Assembly: GCF_050633425.1 (NCBI RefSeq)
Contig: NZ_JBOEGM010000013.1
Span: 62,001-126,000, forward strand
From: Pelagimonas sp050633425
GTDB lineage: Bacteria; Pseudomonadota; Alphaproteobacteria; Rhodobacterales; Rhodobacteraceae
DNA: 64,000 nt
Direction: 5' to 3'
Shown: positions 23,934-32,629 of the stretch, one piece after another
How positions within the stretch are numbered: position 1 is the stretch's first letter
How the letters are laid out: each line of letters opens with the position of its first letter
Translations under genes and position numbers: made by a program
Notes under the pieces: model-generated
What the model was told of the DNA's origin: nothing
Seen by the model: only the letters and a program-made list of their open reading frames with translations
Databases searched by the model: none

Positions 23934-25088
23934 ATGAAAATGTTGATTGATAAGCTGCAAGGTAAGCAGCGTCTCACCCTGACCGAAACGCAACGGGCAC
24001 TTGTCCTGTTGAATGGTTGCTTTGACTCTGTGCTTGGCCCCGGCGAACACCGGCTGAGTGCGCACAAGGCCGAGGTGATTGTATTTGACCTGACAACTCC
24101 CGTTTTCACGTCGCAATATTCCGATGCCCTGATGCGCACGCGGCCCGATCTGGCCGAACCTCATGTGATGGCGGTTGAAACCGGCGCAAATGAGATCGCT
24201 GTTCTGAGCCGAAATGGCCGGGTCTGGGACCTGCTTTTGCCTGACAAGCGTTTGCTTTTGTGGCGCGATGCGGGGGACTGGAAGGTCGAATGCATTGCCT
24301 TGTCCGACACACATGACGTGCCCAAAGATTTGGTCCGTCGTTTGGGGCAAACCGAACGCGGTCAAGTTTTGATGCGGAATATGACTTGCGTCGAGATTGG
24401 GCTGGGACGGGTTGGTCTTTGGTCGATTGACGGAGTGCATCAGACGGTGCTCGAGCCCGGAACGTATTGGTTCTGGCAGCTGGGTCGCAAACATTTGGTT
24501 AAGCTGGTGGATACCCGTTGGCAGACCAAGGATGTGACCGGTCAAGAGATCCTGACCAAGGATCGCGTCTCATTGCGGGTCAATCTGAGCGCGGATTTCC
24601 GTGTCACGGACCCTGTGCGTGCGGTGTCGACCGTCGGGGATTTTGCCGAATCCTTGCACCGGGCCTTGCAGCTTGCGTTTCGCAAAACCCTTGGCGCGCT
24701 GACATTGGATCAGATGTTGGCCGATAAGGTGAGTGTCGATGCAGAAGCCGCCGCCAAGGTGCGTGGCGAAATGGCCGAGATCGGCATCGAAGTGGGCGAT
24801 ATCGCATTGAAAGATGTGATCCTGCCCGGTGAGATGCGCGACATCTTGAACAAGGTTGTTGCAACGCAAAAAGAAGCCGAGGCCAATGTCATCCGGCGTC
24901 GTGAAGAAACGAACGCAACCCGTTCGCTTTTGAACACCGCCAAGGTGATGGCTGAAAACCCTGTGATGCTGCGCCTCAAAGAGCTTGAGGCATTGGAAAG
25001 CATTGCTGGCAAGGTTGACCAGCTGACCGTGCATAACGGGACAGAAGGGTTGATGAACGGGTTGGTTCGCTTGGCGGATAAGCCTTAA
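23934..25088 (+). CDS. SPFH/Band 7 (slipin-like) protein
   Basis: The 384-residue protein contains an SPFH domain: TKDRVSLRVNLSADFRVTDPVRA, then a helical stretch ending EMRDILNKVVATQKEAEANVIRRREETNATR, the classic flotillin/stomatin coiled coil. The N-terminal third (about 1-160) is not a membrane anchor but a domain with repeated strands. Start 23934 has GGAG 6 nt upstream; ATGs at 23931 and 23940 are alternatives. SPFH proteins scaffold membrane complexes or proteases. The partner is not visible here, as no NfeD-type gene is adjacent. Confidence 0.85.
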   Translation: MKMLIDKLQGKQRLTLTETQRALVLLNGCFDSVLGPGEHRLSAHKAEVIVFDLTTPVFTSQYSDALMRTRPDLAEPHVMAVETGANEIAVLSRNGRVWDLLLPDKRLLLWRDAGDWKVECIALSDTHDVPKDLVRRLGQTERGQVLMRNMTCVEIGLGRVGLWSIDGVHQTVLEPGTYWFWQLGRKHLVKLVDTRWQTKDVTGQEILTKDRVSLRVNLSADFRVTDPVRAVSTVGDFAESLHRALQLAFRKTLGALTLDQMLADKVSVDAEAAAKVRGEMAEIGIEVGDIALKDVILPGEMRDILNKVVATQKEAEANVIRRREETNATRSLLNTAKVMAENPVMLRLKELEALESIAGKVDQLTVHNGTEGLMNGLVRLADKP

Positions 25089-25091
25089 ACC

Positions 25092-25118
25092 AAGGGCGGC
25101 GCGTTACGTGTCGCCCTT
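25092..25118. terminator. Hairpin between convergent SPFH and DUF2237 genes
   Basis: AAGGGCG (25092-25098) and CGCCCTT (25112-25118) form a stem with a 13-nt loop, followed by ATTCATTC. It overlaps the end of the DUF2237 gene and could serve the SPFH gene; the T-tract is weak. Confidence 0.45.
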
Positions 25119-25497
25119 ATTCATTCATCGGCAACGCATGTTCTTGGAGCACTTTGAGTGGAACAATCTCCAAAGCATTCCGATGGGTTGCAGAGAGGTT
25201 CACCTTTGGCGCGCACCCTTCGTCATGGGCTTGCAAAAAACGAGCCGCGCACAAGCACCAGTGATCCCCCGGCTTCAATCCAGCAAAGCCAAAATCGGGG
25301 CGGGGCGTTGACAGATCATTTCCAACATAGGCCGAATAGGCCAAAAACTCAGCTGTCATAACGGCGCAAACGGTGTGACTTCCGGCATCTTGGGCGCAGG
25401 TATTGCAATGCCCATCCCGATAATAGCCGGTCAAAGGATCGTGCGAGCAGGCTTCAAGGGTGCCTCCCAAGGCATTGATAGAAGGTTGTTTCATCAT
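25117..25497 (-). CDS. DUF2237 family protein
   Basis: The 126-residue protein matches DUF2237: LEACSHDPLTGYYRDGHCNT near the start, then HTVCAVMTAEFL, GDHWCLCAARFLQA and LSATHRNALEIVPL. Conserved Cys and His residues suggest metal or substrate binding, but the biochemical function is unknown. It overlaps the serine hydrolase gene upstream by 4 nt (ATGA), so the pair is probably one operon. Confidence 0.9.
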   Translation of the reverse strand: MMKQPSINALGGTLEACSHDPLTGYYRDGHCNTCAQDAGSHTVCAVMTAEFLAYSAYVGNDLSTPRPDFGFAGLKPGDHWCLCAARFLQAHDEGCAPKVNLSATHRNALEIVPLKVLQEHALPMNE

Positions 25498-26660
25498 GAT
25501 TCTCGCTCCTTTAGGTGAGTGGCGATTTTACGAAACATGGTGATGCTATCCTCATTTGCGCCCTCTTCGCGAAAGGCCCGGTCCGCCGCATTGACCGCAA
25601 TCACAACACCAGCCTCCTTGTTTACATAAACATATTGTCCGTAGATCCCGCGTGCGAGAAATTCACCCGGCTGCGCGTCTGCGGGCATCCACCACTGATA
25701 GCCGTATTTTAGGTTTCCGGGTTTGGTTTTCGCCGAAGGGGTTGTGCTTTGCACTGCCCAATCTGCGGGAATGATTTGCCGGCCTTGAAACGCGCCATCG
25801 TTGCGAAACATCTCGCCCATACGAGCATAGTCGCGCGTGGTTAGGTTCAATCCACCCAATACAAATGAAACACCGTCACCATCTGTCACATAATGGGGGG
25901 CGCCATAAGTGCCGAGGGGGCCAAGAACGTATTCTCCCAGAAGATCCGGGATATCGCGGCCGGTTGCCCCACGAAGCACCATTCCAAGAATATGTGTGTC
26001 GATTGACACGTATTTCCATTGCGCACCGGGGGCTTCAAAGGTTTCCGTCAGGCCGGCCGCAAAGCCATCCATGGACCCACCCAATGCCAGAACGCGGCCC
26101 ATCTTGTTGATGTCACTCCAAAAATCGAGATAGTCTTCGTCAAAAGTGACACCCGATGACATTTGTAAGACATTGAGAATAGTCGCGTTTTCGTAGGCAC
26201 TGCCTTTGAGCGACGGGGCGTAAGTGGTGACCGTGTCCTCTAGGCTGGCGATATCGCCATTTGCCAGGACAACGCCGAAAAGGGCTGAGAGATAGGATTT
26301 CGCGACTGACCAGCTGATGCGGGGATCGTTTTGTCCGGTGCCTTGGTAATAGCTCTCGTAATGGATGTCACCGTCTTTTAGAACCACGATTGCCGTGACA
26401 GAGCGTCTGTTCAGCCACTCCTCCCACCCCTGCGGAGGGGTCATGTCTTGGGAAGACAACAGGGGAGTCGGGGTACCGGAAATTTCGATGGGTTTGCTGT
26501 GAAACAGGTCAGCCATATGGCTGAAGTTGTGCACGATCTTTTCTTCCGAAAATAGCGTGTTTACCGCATTTAACCGCACGAGTTCTTCTCGTTTCCAAAC
26601 GCCCAAAGCCACCGCGATTAAAACCAGTCCGGCCAAACCGCGCAAAATTGTTTTCCACAT
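25494..26660 (-). CDS. Membrane-anchored serine hydrolase (class C beta-lactamase fold)
   Basis: The 388 residues start with a signal anchor (ILRGLAGLVLIAVALGVW) and continue in a beta-lactamase/penicillin-binding fold. The SxxK motif is SWSVAKSYL near residue 137. A YVS-type second motif is seen (WKYVSIDTH). These proteins are peptidases, esterases or cell-wall enzymes; the substrate is unknown. The active domain should face the periplasm. It is followed by DUF2237 in the same operon and preceded by pth on the same strand. Confidence 0.88.
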   Translation of the reverse strand: MWKTILRGLAGLVLIAVALGVWKREELVRLNAVNTLFSEEKIVHNFSHMADLFHSKPIEISGTPTPLLSSQDMTPPQGWEEWLNRRSVTAIVVLKDGDIHYESYYQGTGQNDPRISWSVAKSYLSALFGVVLANGDIASLEDTVTTYAPSLKGSAYENATILNVLQMSSGVTFDEDYLDFWSDINKMGRVLALGGSMDGFAAGLTETFEAPGAQWKYVSIDTHILGMVLRGATGRDIPDLLGEYVLGPLGTYGAPHYVTDGDGVSFVLGGLNLTTRDYARMGEMFRNDGAFQGRQIIPADWAVQSTTPSAKTKPGNLKYGYQWWMPADAQPGEFLARGIYGQYVYVNKEAGVVIAVNAADRAFREEGANEDSITMFRKIATHLKERES

Positions 26661-26727
26661 GTGCCACCTCCAAGGGCTTCAGAGTGCGCGCAGCATCACG
26701 TTGGGGCAAGCCCTCAGAGACATTTTC

Positions 26728-27414
26728 CTAACGGAACTTGTCAGCCAGCTTTTGTAGCGTTGATCGGGAATCCGGTTCTGCGGGCGGCGTGATTTCAACC
26801 GGTTTATTGGGTTTGTCCTTGGCTTTTGCGGAGGTCGATGATCTCGGTGGGTTCACACGAAGCGCAACCGCGTTTTGAAACCTGCTTGTGTCCCCATCTG
26901 CCAAAGATGCGGCACCATCGCTTAGCCCCCAAAGCAGGTCATTCAGCCAGTCATCATCGGCTTTTGCAAAGTCATGCAGGACATAGGCGGACACCAACTC
27001 CTTGCGCCCCGGATGTCCGATGCCAAGCCGAATACGTTGATAATTCTCGGTGATATGCGCATGGATCGACCGCAAGCCGTTGTGACCAGCATGTCCACCG
27101 CCCTGTTTGACCCGGCATTTCCCAGGGGCGAGATCAAGCTCGTCGTGGAACACCGTCACATCGCCAGCCTCCAATTTGTAAAAGCGCATCGCCTCGCCAA
27201 CGGATTGACCAGATAGATTCATAAAGGTCTCGGGCTTGAGAAGCAGGACTTTGTCGCCGCCCAGACGACCTTCGCAAATCTGCCCCTGAAATTTTGATTT
27301 CCAAGGCGAAAAACCGTGGTCGGAAGCAATCTGATCCAAAACCATAAAGCCGATATTATGCCGGTTTTTGGCATATTTGCTGCCAGGGTTTCCGAGGCCG
27401 ACAAAAAGTTGCAT
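26728..27414 (-). CDS. pth: Peptidyl-tRNA hydrolase
   Basis: Pth frees tRNA from stalled peptidyl-tRNA. The 228 residues show FVGLGNPGSKYAKNRHNIGFMVLD with the catalytic His, PETFMNLSGQSV with the conserved Asn, and GGHAGHNGLRSI. After about residue 180 there is a Lys/Pro-rich tail, longer than the E. coli protein but common in alphaproteobacteria. In many alphaproteobacteria rplY lies just upstream; here rplY is about 25.5 kb away on the same strand. Confidence 0.96.
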   Translation of the reverse strand: MQLFVGLGNPGSKYAKNRHNIGFMVLDQIASDHGFSPWKSKFQGQICEGRLGGDKVLLLKPETFMNLSGQSVGEAMRFYKLEAGDVTVFHDELDLAPGKCRVKQGGGHAGHNGLRSIHAHITENYQRIRLGIGHPGRKELVSAYVLHDFAKADDDWLNDLLWGLSDGAASLADGDTSRFQNAVALRVNPPRSSTSAKAKDKPNKPVEITPPAEPDSRSTLQKLADKFR

Positions 27415-27627
27415 GGATCGTCTCCGGTTAAATGTCGGCGCAGATATACGACAGGCGCTGTGGGCAGGTAAAGGGCATGCTCTTTTCCAGACCTCGTCGT
27501 TAAAACGTTACAAAACCGACATGTCAAATATACAAAGAACCTTCAAACCCGCGCAGGAAAACTGTGCGTTGGGTCACGACGACCGCCGCGCGCCCAGCAA
27601 ACTTACTGTTAGCAAGGAACTGAAAAC

Positions 27628-29511
27628 ATGGCCGATAAAACTCTGGTTGACCTGTCGTGGGACGATTTCGACGAACACCGTGACCCGCGCCCTGAAACAA
27701 ACCAATTTGATCAAGTGGTCGACCGCGCCGTGAGCCGCCGTGGTTTTCTGGGCGGGGCTTTGGCCTTTGGTTCAGGTGCCGCCGTATTTGGCACGGGTCT
27801 GTTTTCCTCAACAACGGCCGCTCGCGCGGATGGCCACATGCATTTCGCCTTCAAGCCAATTGCGACGGCCACAGACGCCGCCGTTCATGTGCCCGAAGGC
27901 TATCAGAGCCAGATTCTGGTTCGCTGGGGTGACGCGCTTTGGAGCGAAGCCGACGGCGCTTACAATGGCGAGACCGGTGTGTCCGTTGACATGTCTGACA
28001 AGGTTTTTGGCGAAAACACCGACGGTATGGAGCTGTTTGACGTTGATGGCAAAGAAGTCATCACCGTGAACTCCGAATATGTGAACCCAAAAATCAATTT
28101 GCCTGCCGCGTCCGAAGGTGTCCCGCAGACAGCTGAAGAAGTTCAGCTGCTTAAGAACCTGCAGGGCGTGACGGTGATGGAAATCGCCAAGGGAGAAAAC
28201 GGTTATGCCGTTGTCAAAGACAGCCCGCTGAACCGGCGCATCACGCATGAAACCGAAATGGTTCTGACAGGTCCGTTGGCGGGTCACGCCTTGGTTCAAA
28301 CCAACGCTGACCCAGAGGGGATGACCGTCAAAGGAACTATGAACAACTGTGGGTCAGGTCGCACACTTTGGGACACTTATCTCACCTGCGAAGAGAACTT
28401 TAACGGTTACTTTGGGGCCACTGGTGACATGCCAGAGGGCGAAGGCTATGCCCGTTACGGTATCGGTGGCCAAGGTCGTTATGCGTACGAAAAGTTCGAT
28501 GAGCGTTACGACATTTCTAAAGAGCCGAATGAACCGCATCGTCACGGTTTCATCACTGAAATCGACCCGACAGACCCAACCTCAACCCCGAAAAAGCGCA
28601 CTGCTCTGGGCCGTTTCAAGCATGAAAACGCATCCATGGCGCATGCCAAGGACGGCCGTGTTGTTGTTTACATGGGCGACGATGAGCGTGGCGAATACCT
28701 TTACAAATTCGTGTCTGCTGGTGTTTGGGAAAAAGGCACTGACGGCGGTGATCTGCTAAACGAAGGCACTTTGTTCGCAGCCAAGTTCAACGATGACCAA
28801 TCTGGCGAATGGCTGGCATTGACACCGGAAACAACCGGCATGGACGCTGCTGATATCCTGTGCTTCACCCGTATGGCGGCCTCGGCTGTTGGCGCGACCA
28901 CAATGGACCGTCCTGAATGGGTTGCGACGAACCCGATCAAGGTTGAAAGCTATTGTGCTCTGACCAATAACAAAAACCGTGGTGTTAAGCCGAACGCGGG
29001 TGGCGATGACACATCGGTCAATGCTGTTAACCCGCGCGAGACCAACAACTACGGTCAGATCGTGCGCTGGACCCCAGCCGAAGAAAATCATGCCTCCGAC
29101 ACGTTCACATGGGATCTGTATGTCATGGCCGGTAACCCTACCGTTTATGACAATGACTATGCTGGGTCTGACAACGTGAACGAAGGCAACATGTTCAACT
29201 CACCCGATGGGATGGTTTTCGACAGCACGGGGATGCTGTGGATCCAGACAGACGGGAACTACAAGAACGAAGGCGATTTTGCCGGTATGGGCAACAACCA
29301 AATGCTGGTTGGTGATCCGGAAAGCGGTGAGATCGCACGCTTCATGACTGTCCCTTACGGTGCCGAAGTGACCGGACTGTGCTGGAACTTGGACAAGACT
29401 GTTGCGTTTGTTGGCGTACAGCACCCAGGTGGCCAGTGGCCGGATGGTGAAGGTAAACCACGGTCTTCGGTGGTCGCCGTTTGGCGTGAAGATGGCGCGA
29501 CTATCGGCTAA
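27628..29511 (+). CDS. PhoX-family alkaline phosphatase, Tat-exported
   Basis: PhoX enzymes are Ca/Fe-dependent phosphatases of the periplasm that release phosphate from organic esters. The 627-residue protein has an atypically placed Tat signal (SRRGFLGGALAFGSGAAVF after about 33 residues). The mature part has TMNNCGSGRTLWDTYLTCEENF, HEN and repeated beta-propeller-like segments ending NSPDGMVFDSTGMLWIQTDG. An AAGGAA ribosome site precedes the ATG. I looked for a Pho box upstream and did not find a convincing one. A strong terminator follows. Confidence 0.93.
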   Translation: MADKTLVDLSWDDFDEHRDPRPETNQFDQVVDRAVSRRGFLGGALAFGSGAAVFGTGLFSSTTAARADGHMHFAFKPIATATDAAVHVPEGYQSQILVRWGDALWSEADGAYNGETGVSVDMSDKVFGENTDGMELFDVDGKEVITVNSEYVNPKINLPAASEGVPQTAEEVQLLKNLQGVTVMEIAKGENGYAVVKDSPLNRRITHETEMVLTGPLAGHALVQTNADPEGMTVKGTMNNCGSGRTLWDTYLTCEENFNGYFGATGDMPEGEGYARYGIGGQGRYAYEKFDERYDISKEPNEPHRHGFITEIDPTDPTSTPKKRTALGRFKHENASMAHAKDGRVVVYMGDDERGEYLYKFVSAGVWEKGTDGGDLLNEGTLFAAKFNDDQSGEWLALTPETTGMDAADILCFTRMAASAVGATTMDRPEWVATNPIKVESYCALTNNKNRGVKPNAGGDDTSVNAVNPRETNNYGQIVRWTPAEENHASDTFTWDLYVMAGNPTVYDNDYAGSDNVNEGNMFNSPDGMVFDSTGMLWIQTDGNYKNEGDFAGMGNNQMLVGDPESGEIARFMTVPYGAEVTGLCWNLDKTVAFVGVQHPGGQWPDGEGKPRSSVVAVWREDGATIG

Positions 29512-29538
29512 GTCGGTTCTTCGTTTGTCCAAGACAAG

Positions 29539-29568
29539 ATGCGGCTCCTGCTTGGGAGCCGCATTTTT
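29539..29568 (+). terminator. Rho-independent terminator of phoX
   Basis: ATGCGGCTCC (29539-29548) pairs with GGAGCCGCAT (29555-29564), loop TGCTTG, followed by a T-run. It lies 27 bp past the stop codon. Confidence 0.9.
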
Positions 29569-29698
29569 GCATGATGGGGCGGGGGGCCGCGCAACGTCGA
29601 TGACAATGCAGTCAGAATGCCTCTGAGTTCTGAGCTGGGGGCAAAAGTCGACGGTCGCGACATCCAGTCGAATGGCCAAATTTTTGGAAATCGTCGCT

Positions 29699-30022
29699 TT
29701 ATTTCTGAACTTTCATGAATTGCGCCTTGGGACCATTCACAATCGGCTGTGCAGGAAAGTTGAAGGGGGCCAAGCTGGCTTGGAACTCGATTTTCTTTGC
29801 TAAGTTGCTGATTGTATGAATTTTCTTCGTCCCGTTGCACCAGGAGTCGAAGATCAAAACCTTCACGCCTTCATCAAGAACGGCATTTGTAACACGATAA
29901 AACCAAAGACATATGCTCTGAGTTATTCCGCCTCCGCGTCCATCAGAAACCTTTTTCTTGCAGGTATGGCTCCCTGATGGGGCGGCCTTTGTCTGGCTGG
30001 CTATAACCCAAAGTTCAACCAC
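29699..30022 (-). CDS. Possible small protein, unrecognised
   Basis: A 107-residue open frame with fairly balanced composition (MVELWVIASQTKAAPSGS at the start, LAPFNFPAQPIVNGPKAQF near the end). No family is recognised, no good ribosome site is seen, and the stretch is AT-richer than its neighbours. It lies in the 790-bp gap between phoX and an alpha/beta hydrolase. It may be a relic of a transferred gene or chance. Confidence 0.3.
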   Translation of the reverse strand: MVELWVIASQTKAAPSGSHTCKKKVSDGRGGGITQSICLWFYRVTNAVLDEGVKVLIFDSWCNGTKKIHTISNLAKKIEFQASLAPFNFPAQPIVNGPKAQFMKVQK

Positions 30023-30162
30023 GACTGATGCGACAGCGAAAGGACTGAGCTTTTATTTCAATGTTTTACTTGGGTCTTGCACAAGACAATTAATAGAAGG
30101 AACGGACCAACTAACTCAAGCTGAAGGCTGGCGATGGCACACTGGGCCGCATCCGAAACAAC

Positions 30163-30250
30163 TGGCTCACAGGGGACATCCGACAAACTTGATCTGAGAA
30201 AGTCGCACCATTTGTGGCTGAAAGACGGGTCGGCGGACAAAGCCGTCGTC
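30163..30250 (+). repeat. Divergent copy (D) of the dispersed intergenic repeat
   Basis: GGCTCACAGGGGACATCCGACAA and a following block containing GTCGGCGGACAAAGCC resemble the copies at 32.3 and 39.8 kb, with lower similarity. Confidence 0.4.
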
Positions 30251-30269
30251 ATTGCTAAGACGGCTTTGT
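30237..30269 (-). terminator. Perfect 11-bp inverted repeat downstream of the alpha/beta hydrolase
   Basis: ACAAAGCCGTC and GACGGCTTTGT are separated by 11 nt. On the minus strand it lies 33 bp after the hydrolase stop codon. It overlaps the end of repeat copy D, so it may be part of a mobile element rather than a dedicated terminator. Confidence 0.55.
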
Positions 30270-30302
30270 CTTTATCGTTCGCAGTCTTATCGACTTTAAC
30301 TG

Positions 30303-31142
30303 TTACTCAATGAACGCCCTGATCGCTGCGGTGTATTCGTTCGGCGCTTGAAAGGCTGCGAAGTGGCTGGTGTTCTCAAGGATCTGCAATTCAGCAGAGG
30401 GAATGAGGTCAGCAATCATAACGGAGTGTTCCATCAGGATCGCCTCGTCGAATTCGCTCTGTACCACCAATGTCGGCACCGCAACCGATTTAAGCGCCTC
30501 GGTTCCGCCGGGTTTAGAGGTCCCCCACATGGTTGCGACGCCGCTAAGAAAGGCATCAAACTCTTCAGGGGTTGGGGACATCGCGCCATAGTCAGCTGCC
30601 ATCATTTCGATATACCCACCGAACACCTCGTTGGTTTCGACGTTCGGATCAATTCCATCCAACGTCACATTTCCGGCGTGTGCAAAGTGGCTCGCCAGGC
30701 GTTCTGGGTGGGTTTGCGATAGGACGTAACCGATATTCGCACCATCTGACCAACCCACAAGATGCACCTTGTCGACGTTCAACTGATCAAGAAGCGCCAG
30801 ATAATCAGCGGCCAGCAAATCATAGCTATAGTCGCTTCCGTCGTTCGTGGAACGGCCATGCCCACGCGTATCGGCAACGATCACTTTGTGATCCGTCATC
30901 AAATCAGCAACTTGTGCGCTCCAGATGTCGGCATGTGCCAGCCCGCCGTGGATCATCAGGATCGGCGTTCCATCATCGTCCCCATATACGGCGTGATACA
31001 TCTCAATCCCGTTGAGGGTACTTGTGCCGCTGCTTGCCGCTTCCGGCATTGCAGGTGCGGCCGGAATCGACATCCAGCGATCCTCAGCATGAACGGCGCT
31101 TGCGACGAAAAACGCAGCAAGGGTCAGTATTTTTGAAAACAT
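30303..31142 (-). CDS. Secreted alpha/beta hydrolase
   Basis: The 279-residue protein has a cleavable signal peptide (MFSKILTLAAFFVASAVHAE) and an alpha/beta-hydrolase core. The oxyanion loop is ILMIHGGLAH, the nucleophile elbow is VGWSDGAN with the catalytic Ser, and the late His is in NTSHFAAF. The ATG at 31142 follows GGAG; a TTG at 31154 is a poorer choice. Substrate is unknown; it resembles periplasmic esterases. It is transcribed divergently from an AraC regulator 101 bp away, which probably controls it. Confidence 0.9.
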   Translation of the reverse strand: MFSKILTLAAFFVASAVHAEDRWMSIPAAPAMPEAASSGTSTLNGIEMYHAVYGDDDGTPILMIHGGLAHADIWSAQVADLMTDHKVIVADTRGHGRSTNDGSDYSYDLLAADYLALLDQLNVDKVHLVGWSDGANIGYVLSQTHPERLASHFAHAGNVTLDGIDPNVETNEVFGGYIEMMAADYGAMSPTPEEFDAFLSGVATMWGTSKPGGTEALKSVAVPTLVVQSEFDEAILMEHSVMIADLIPSAELQILENTSHFAAFQAPNEYTAAIRAFIE

Positions 31143-31242
31143 TTTGCTCTCCAACCTTGTGTGTGTCCTAATGGACCTGATCCAAGGTTAAGCCGGAACC
31201 AGACTTGGCCGTTATGCACGAAACGCAAACCTTTCACATGAG

Positions 31243-32265
31243 GTGATTTTGGAAAATTACGCAATATCAACACGTTGGTTTCCTACCTATGGGTATTGCG
31301 AAGGTCAGGCTGGGCTTTGCGACCAAGTGTACCAGGATTTCGACCAGCAGGCCGAACAGCTTTCCGGGCACGATCAAAGCTATCTGCAACTGACGCCAGG
31401 TGCTTTTCACGGGCGGTTTTTGTCTGCCTTTTTAGGGCCGGATGTTTCGGTTCATCTGGAATTTTGCAATCAGGCGCTTGAAGAGGAGGTCTGTGGATCA
31501 CCGGACCATTATACTTTCGGTGTGATACTTGAGGAAGCCGCCGGGTTCACAAGTAAGGGGCGGTGCTTCAGTGACAGTGATGTCTTTTTGCTGCCACCGA
31601 ATGGGAACCTTCATTTTATCAGCCCGAACTGCGGGGTCGTCATGGCAATCGCGATCAAAAAAAGTCTCTTTCTGAACCAGCCCGTGATTTCGCCAGCCAT
31701 GATGGACTGGGTTCTGAAGTTGGACAGCAACATTGGAATTCTTCATGCCAAGACATTCGCACAACGGGTGCGCGAAGACGCATTGACCGCAATCGAAGGT
31801 CTCGCACAAAATAACAGCCCGGCCTCTTGCGCACTGATTGGTCAAGCGCTGGTGGCCAGTATCACTTCGCGGCTTGCTTTGGAATGGAACGACACGATCA
31901 GCGGGGACGGCGCAGCCGAGGACCAAGTTTACGCGCGATTTGATCTGTGTCGGCGTTGGCTGCGCGAAAACGAAACACTGCTGGTGAACAACGATGATAT
32001 TTTCGATATCACCCACGCGTCCCGGCGATCCGTTGAACACTCCTTCTCCAGATATGTCTCAATGGGGCCGTTGACCTATATGCGCGTTGTCCGACTGCAC
32101 AATGTTCGGCGGGTGATCCTTGATGCGTCTTTTCAAGACCACTCCATCGGGGACATTGCGGCAAGGCACGGATTTTGGGATTGGAGCCGGTTCACAAATC
32201 AATACCACCGTCAGTTCGGCGAGCTGCCCTCAACCACCCGCATGTCCTTAGGGCAAACACGTTAG
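31243..32265 (+). CDS. AraC-family transcriptional regulator (cytosolic)
   Basis: The 340-residue protein has an N-terminal sensor half without membrane segments and a C-terminal AraC double helix-turn-helix: FDITHASRRSVEHSFSRYVS and then DASFQDHSIGDIAARHGFWDWSRFTNQYHRQFG. The GTG at 31243 is the likeliest start, as no ATG comes soon after. It resembles EutR-type regulators in its C-terminal half. Its ligand is unknown. Divergent arrangement with the hydrolase suggests that gene is a target. Confidence 0.88.
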   Translation: MILENYAISTRWFPTYGYCEGQAGLCDQVYQDFDQQAEQLSGHDQSYLQLTPGAFHGRFLSAFLGPDVSVHLEFCNQALEEEVCGSPDHYTFGVILEEAAGFTSKGRCFSDSDVFLLPPNGNLHFISPNCGVVMAIAIKKSLFLNQPVISPAMMDWVLKLDSNIGILHAKTFAQRVREDALTAIEGLAQNNSPASCALIGQALVASITSRLALEWNDTISGDGAAEDQVYARFDLCRRWLRENETLLVNNDDIFDITHASRRSVEHSFSRYVSMGPLTYMRVVRLHNVRRVILDASFQDHSIGDIAARHGFWDWSRFTNQYHRQFGELPSTTRMSLGQTR

Positions 32266-32273
32266 GTCATTTC

Positions 32274-32362
32274 GGGCTCACTCCGGCCATCCGACAAGTT
32301 TAGTGGGTCAAATCGATGGTTTTTCGTGTCGAAGGTCTGCTATGCGGGACAAGGCTTTCGTT
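32274..32362 (+). repeat. Dispersed 89-bp intergenic repeat, copy A
   Basis: It begins GGGCTCACTCCGGCCATCC and ends GCGGGACAAGGCTTTCGTT. It is the same length as copy B (39834-39922) and about three-quarters identical by eye. The 364-bp gap it occupies (32266-32629) holds no convincing gene. Confidence 0.65.
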
Positions 32363-32629
32363 CGAGGGTATTGAGTGTATAGCCGACGATGCGCCCACCT
32401 TGTTGTTTGAGAACTGACGGCAGGAATACCGATCCATTCGCTGACATCCTCAGGCTGCACACGCCCGGCCGCAAGACCGATAGTGACGATCCAGATCATC
32501 ACAAGCGTCGACACACTGGGCACGGGCTTGGCATTAAAAACTATCCTCACTTTACAAAGGGCTGACGAAACGCCGCTGCCTTTTATTTTCCGATGCAGGT
32601 GTTAGAAAGACGTCAAGTGGGGGCGCGGG

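Noticed and set aside
23390..25088. A prophage or integrative element beside the tRNA-like pair
   Set aside because: No integrase, phage gene or attachment-site duplication is seen nearby.
27415..27627. A Pho box upstream of phoX
   Set aside because: No tandem CTGTCAT-like repeats with the right spacing were found.
32308..32550. A minus-strand 80-codon frame
   Set aside because: It overlaps repeat copy A and has no family match; better explained as repeat plus intergenic DNA.
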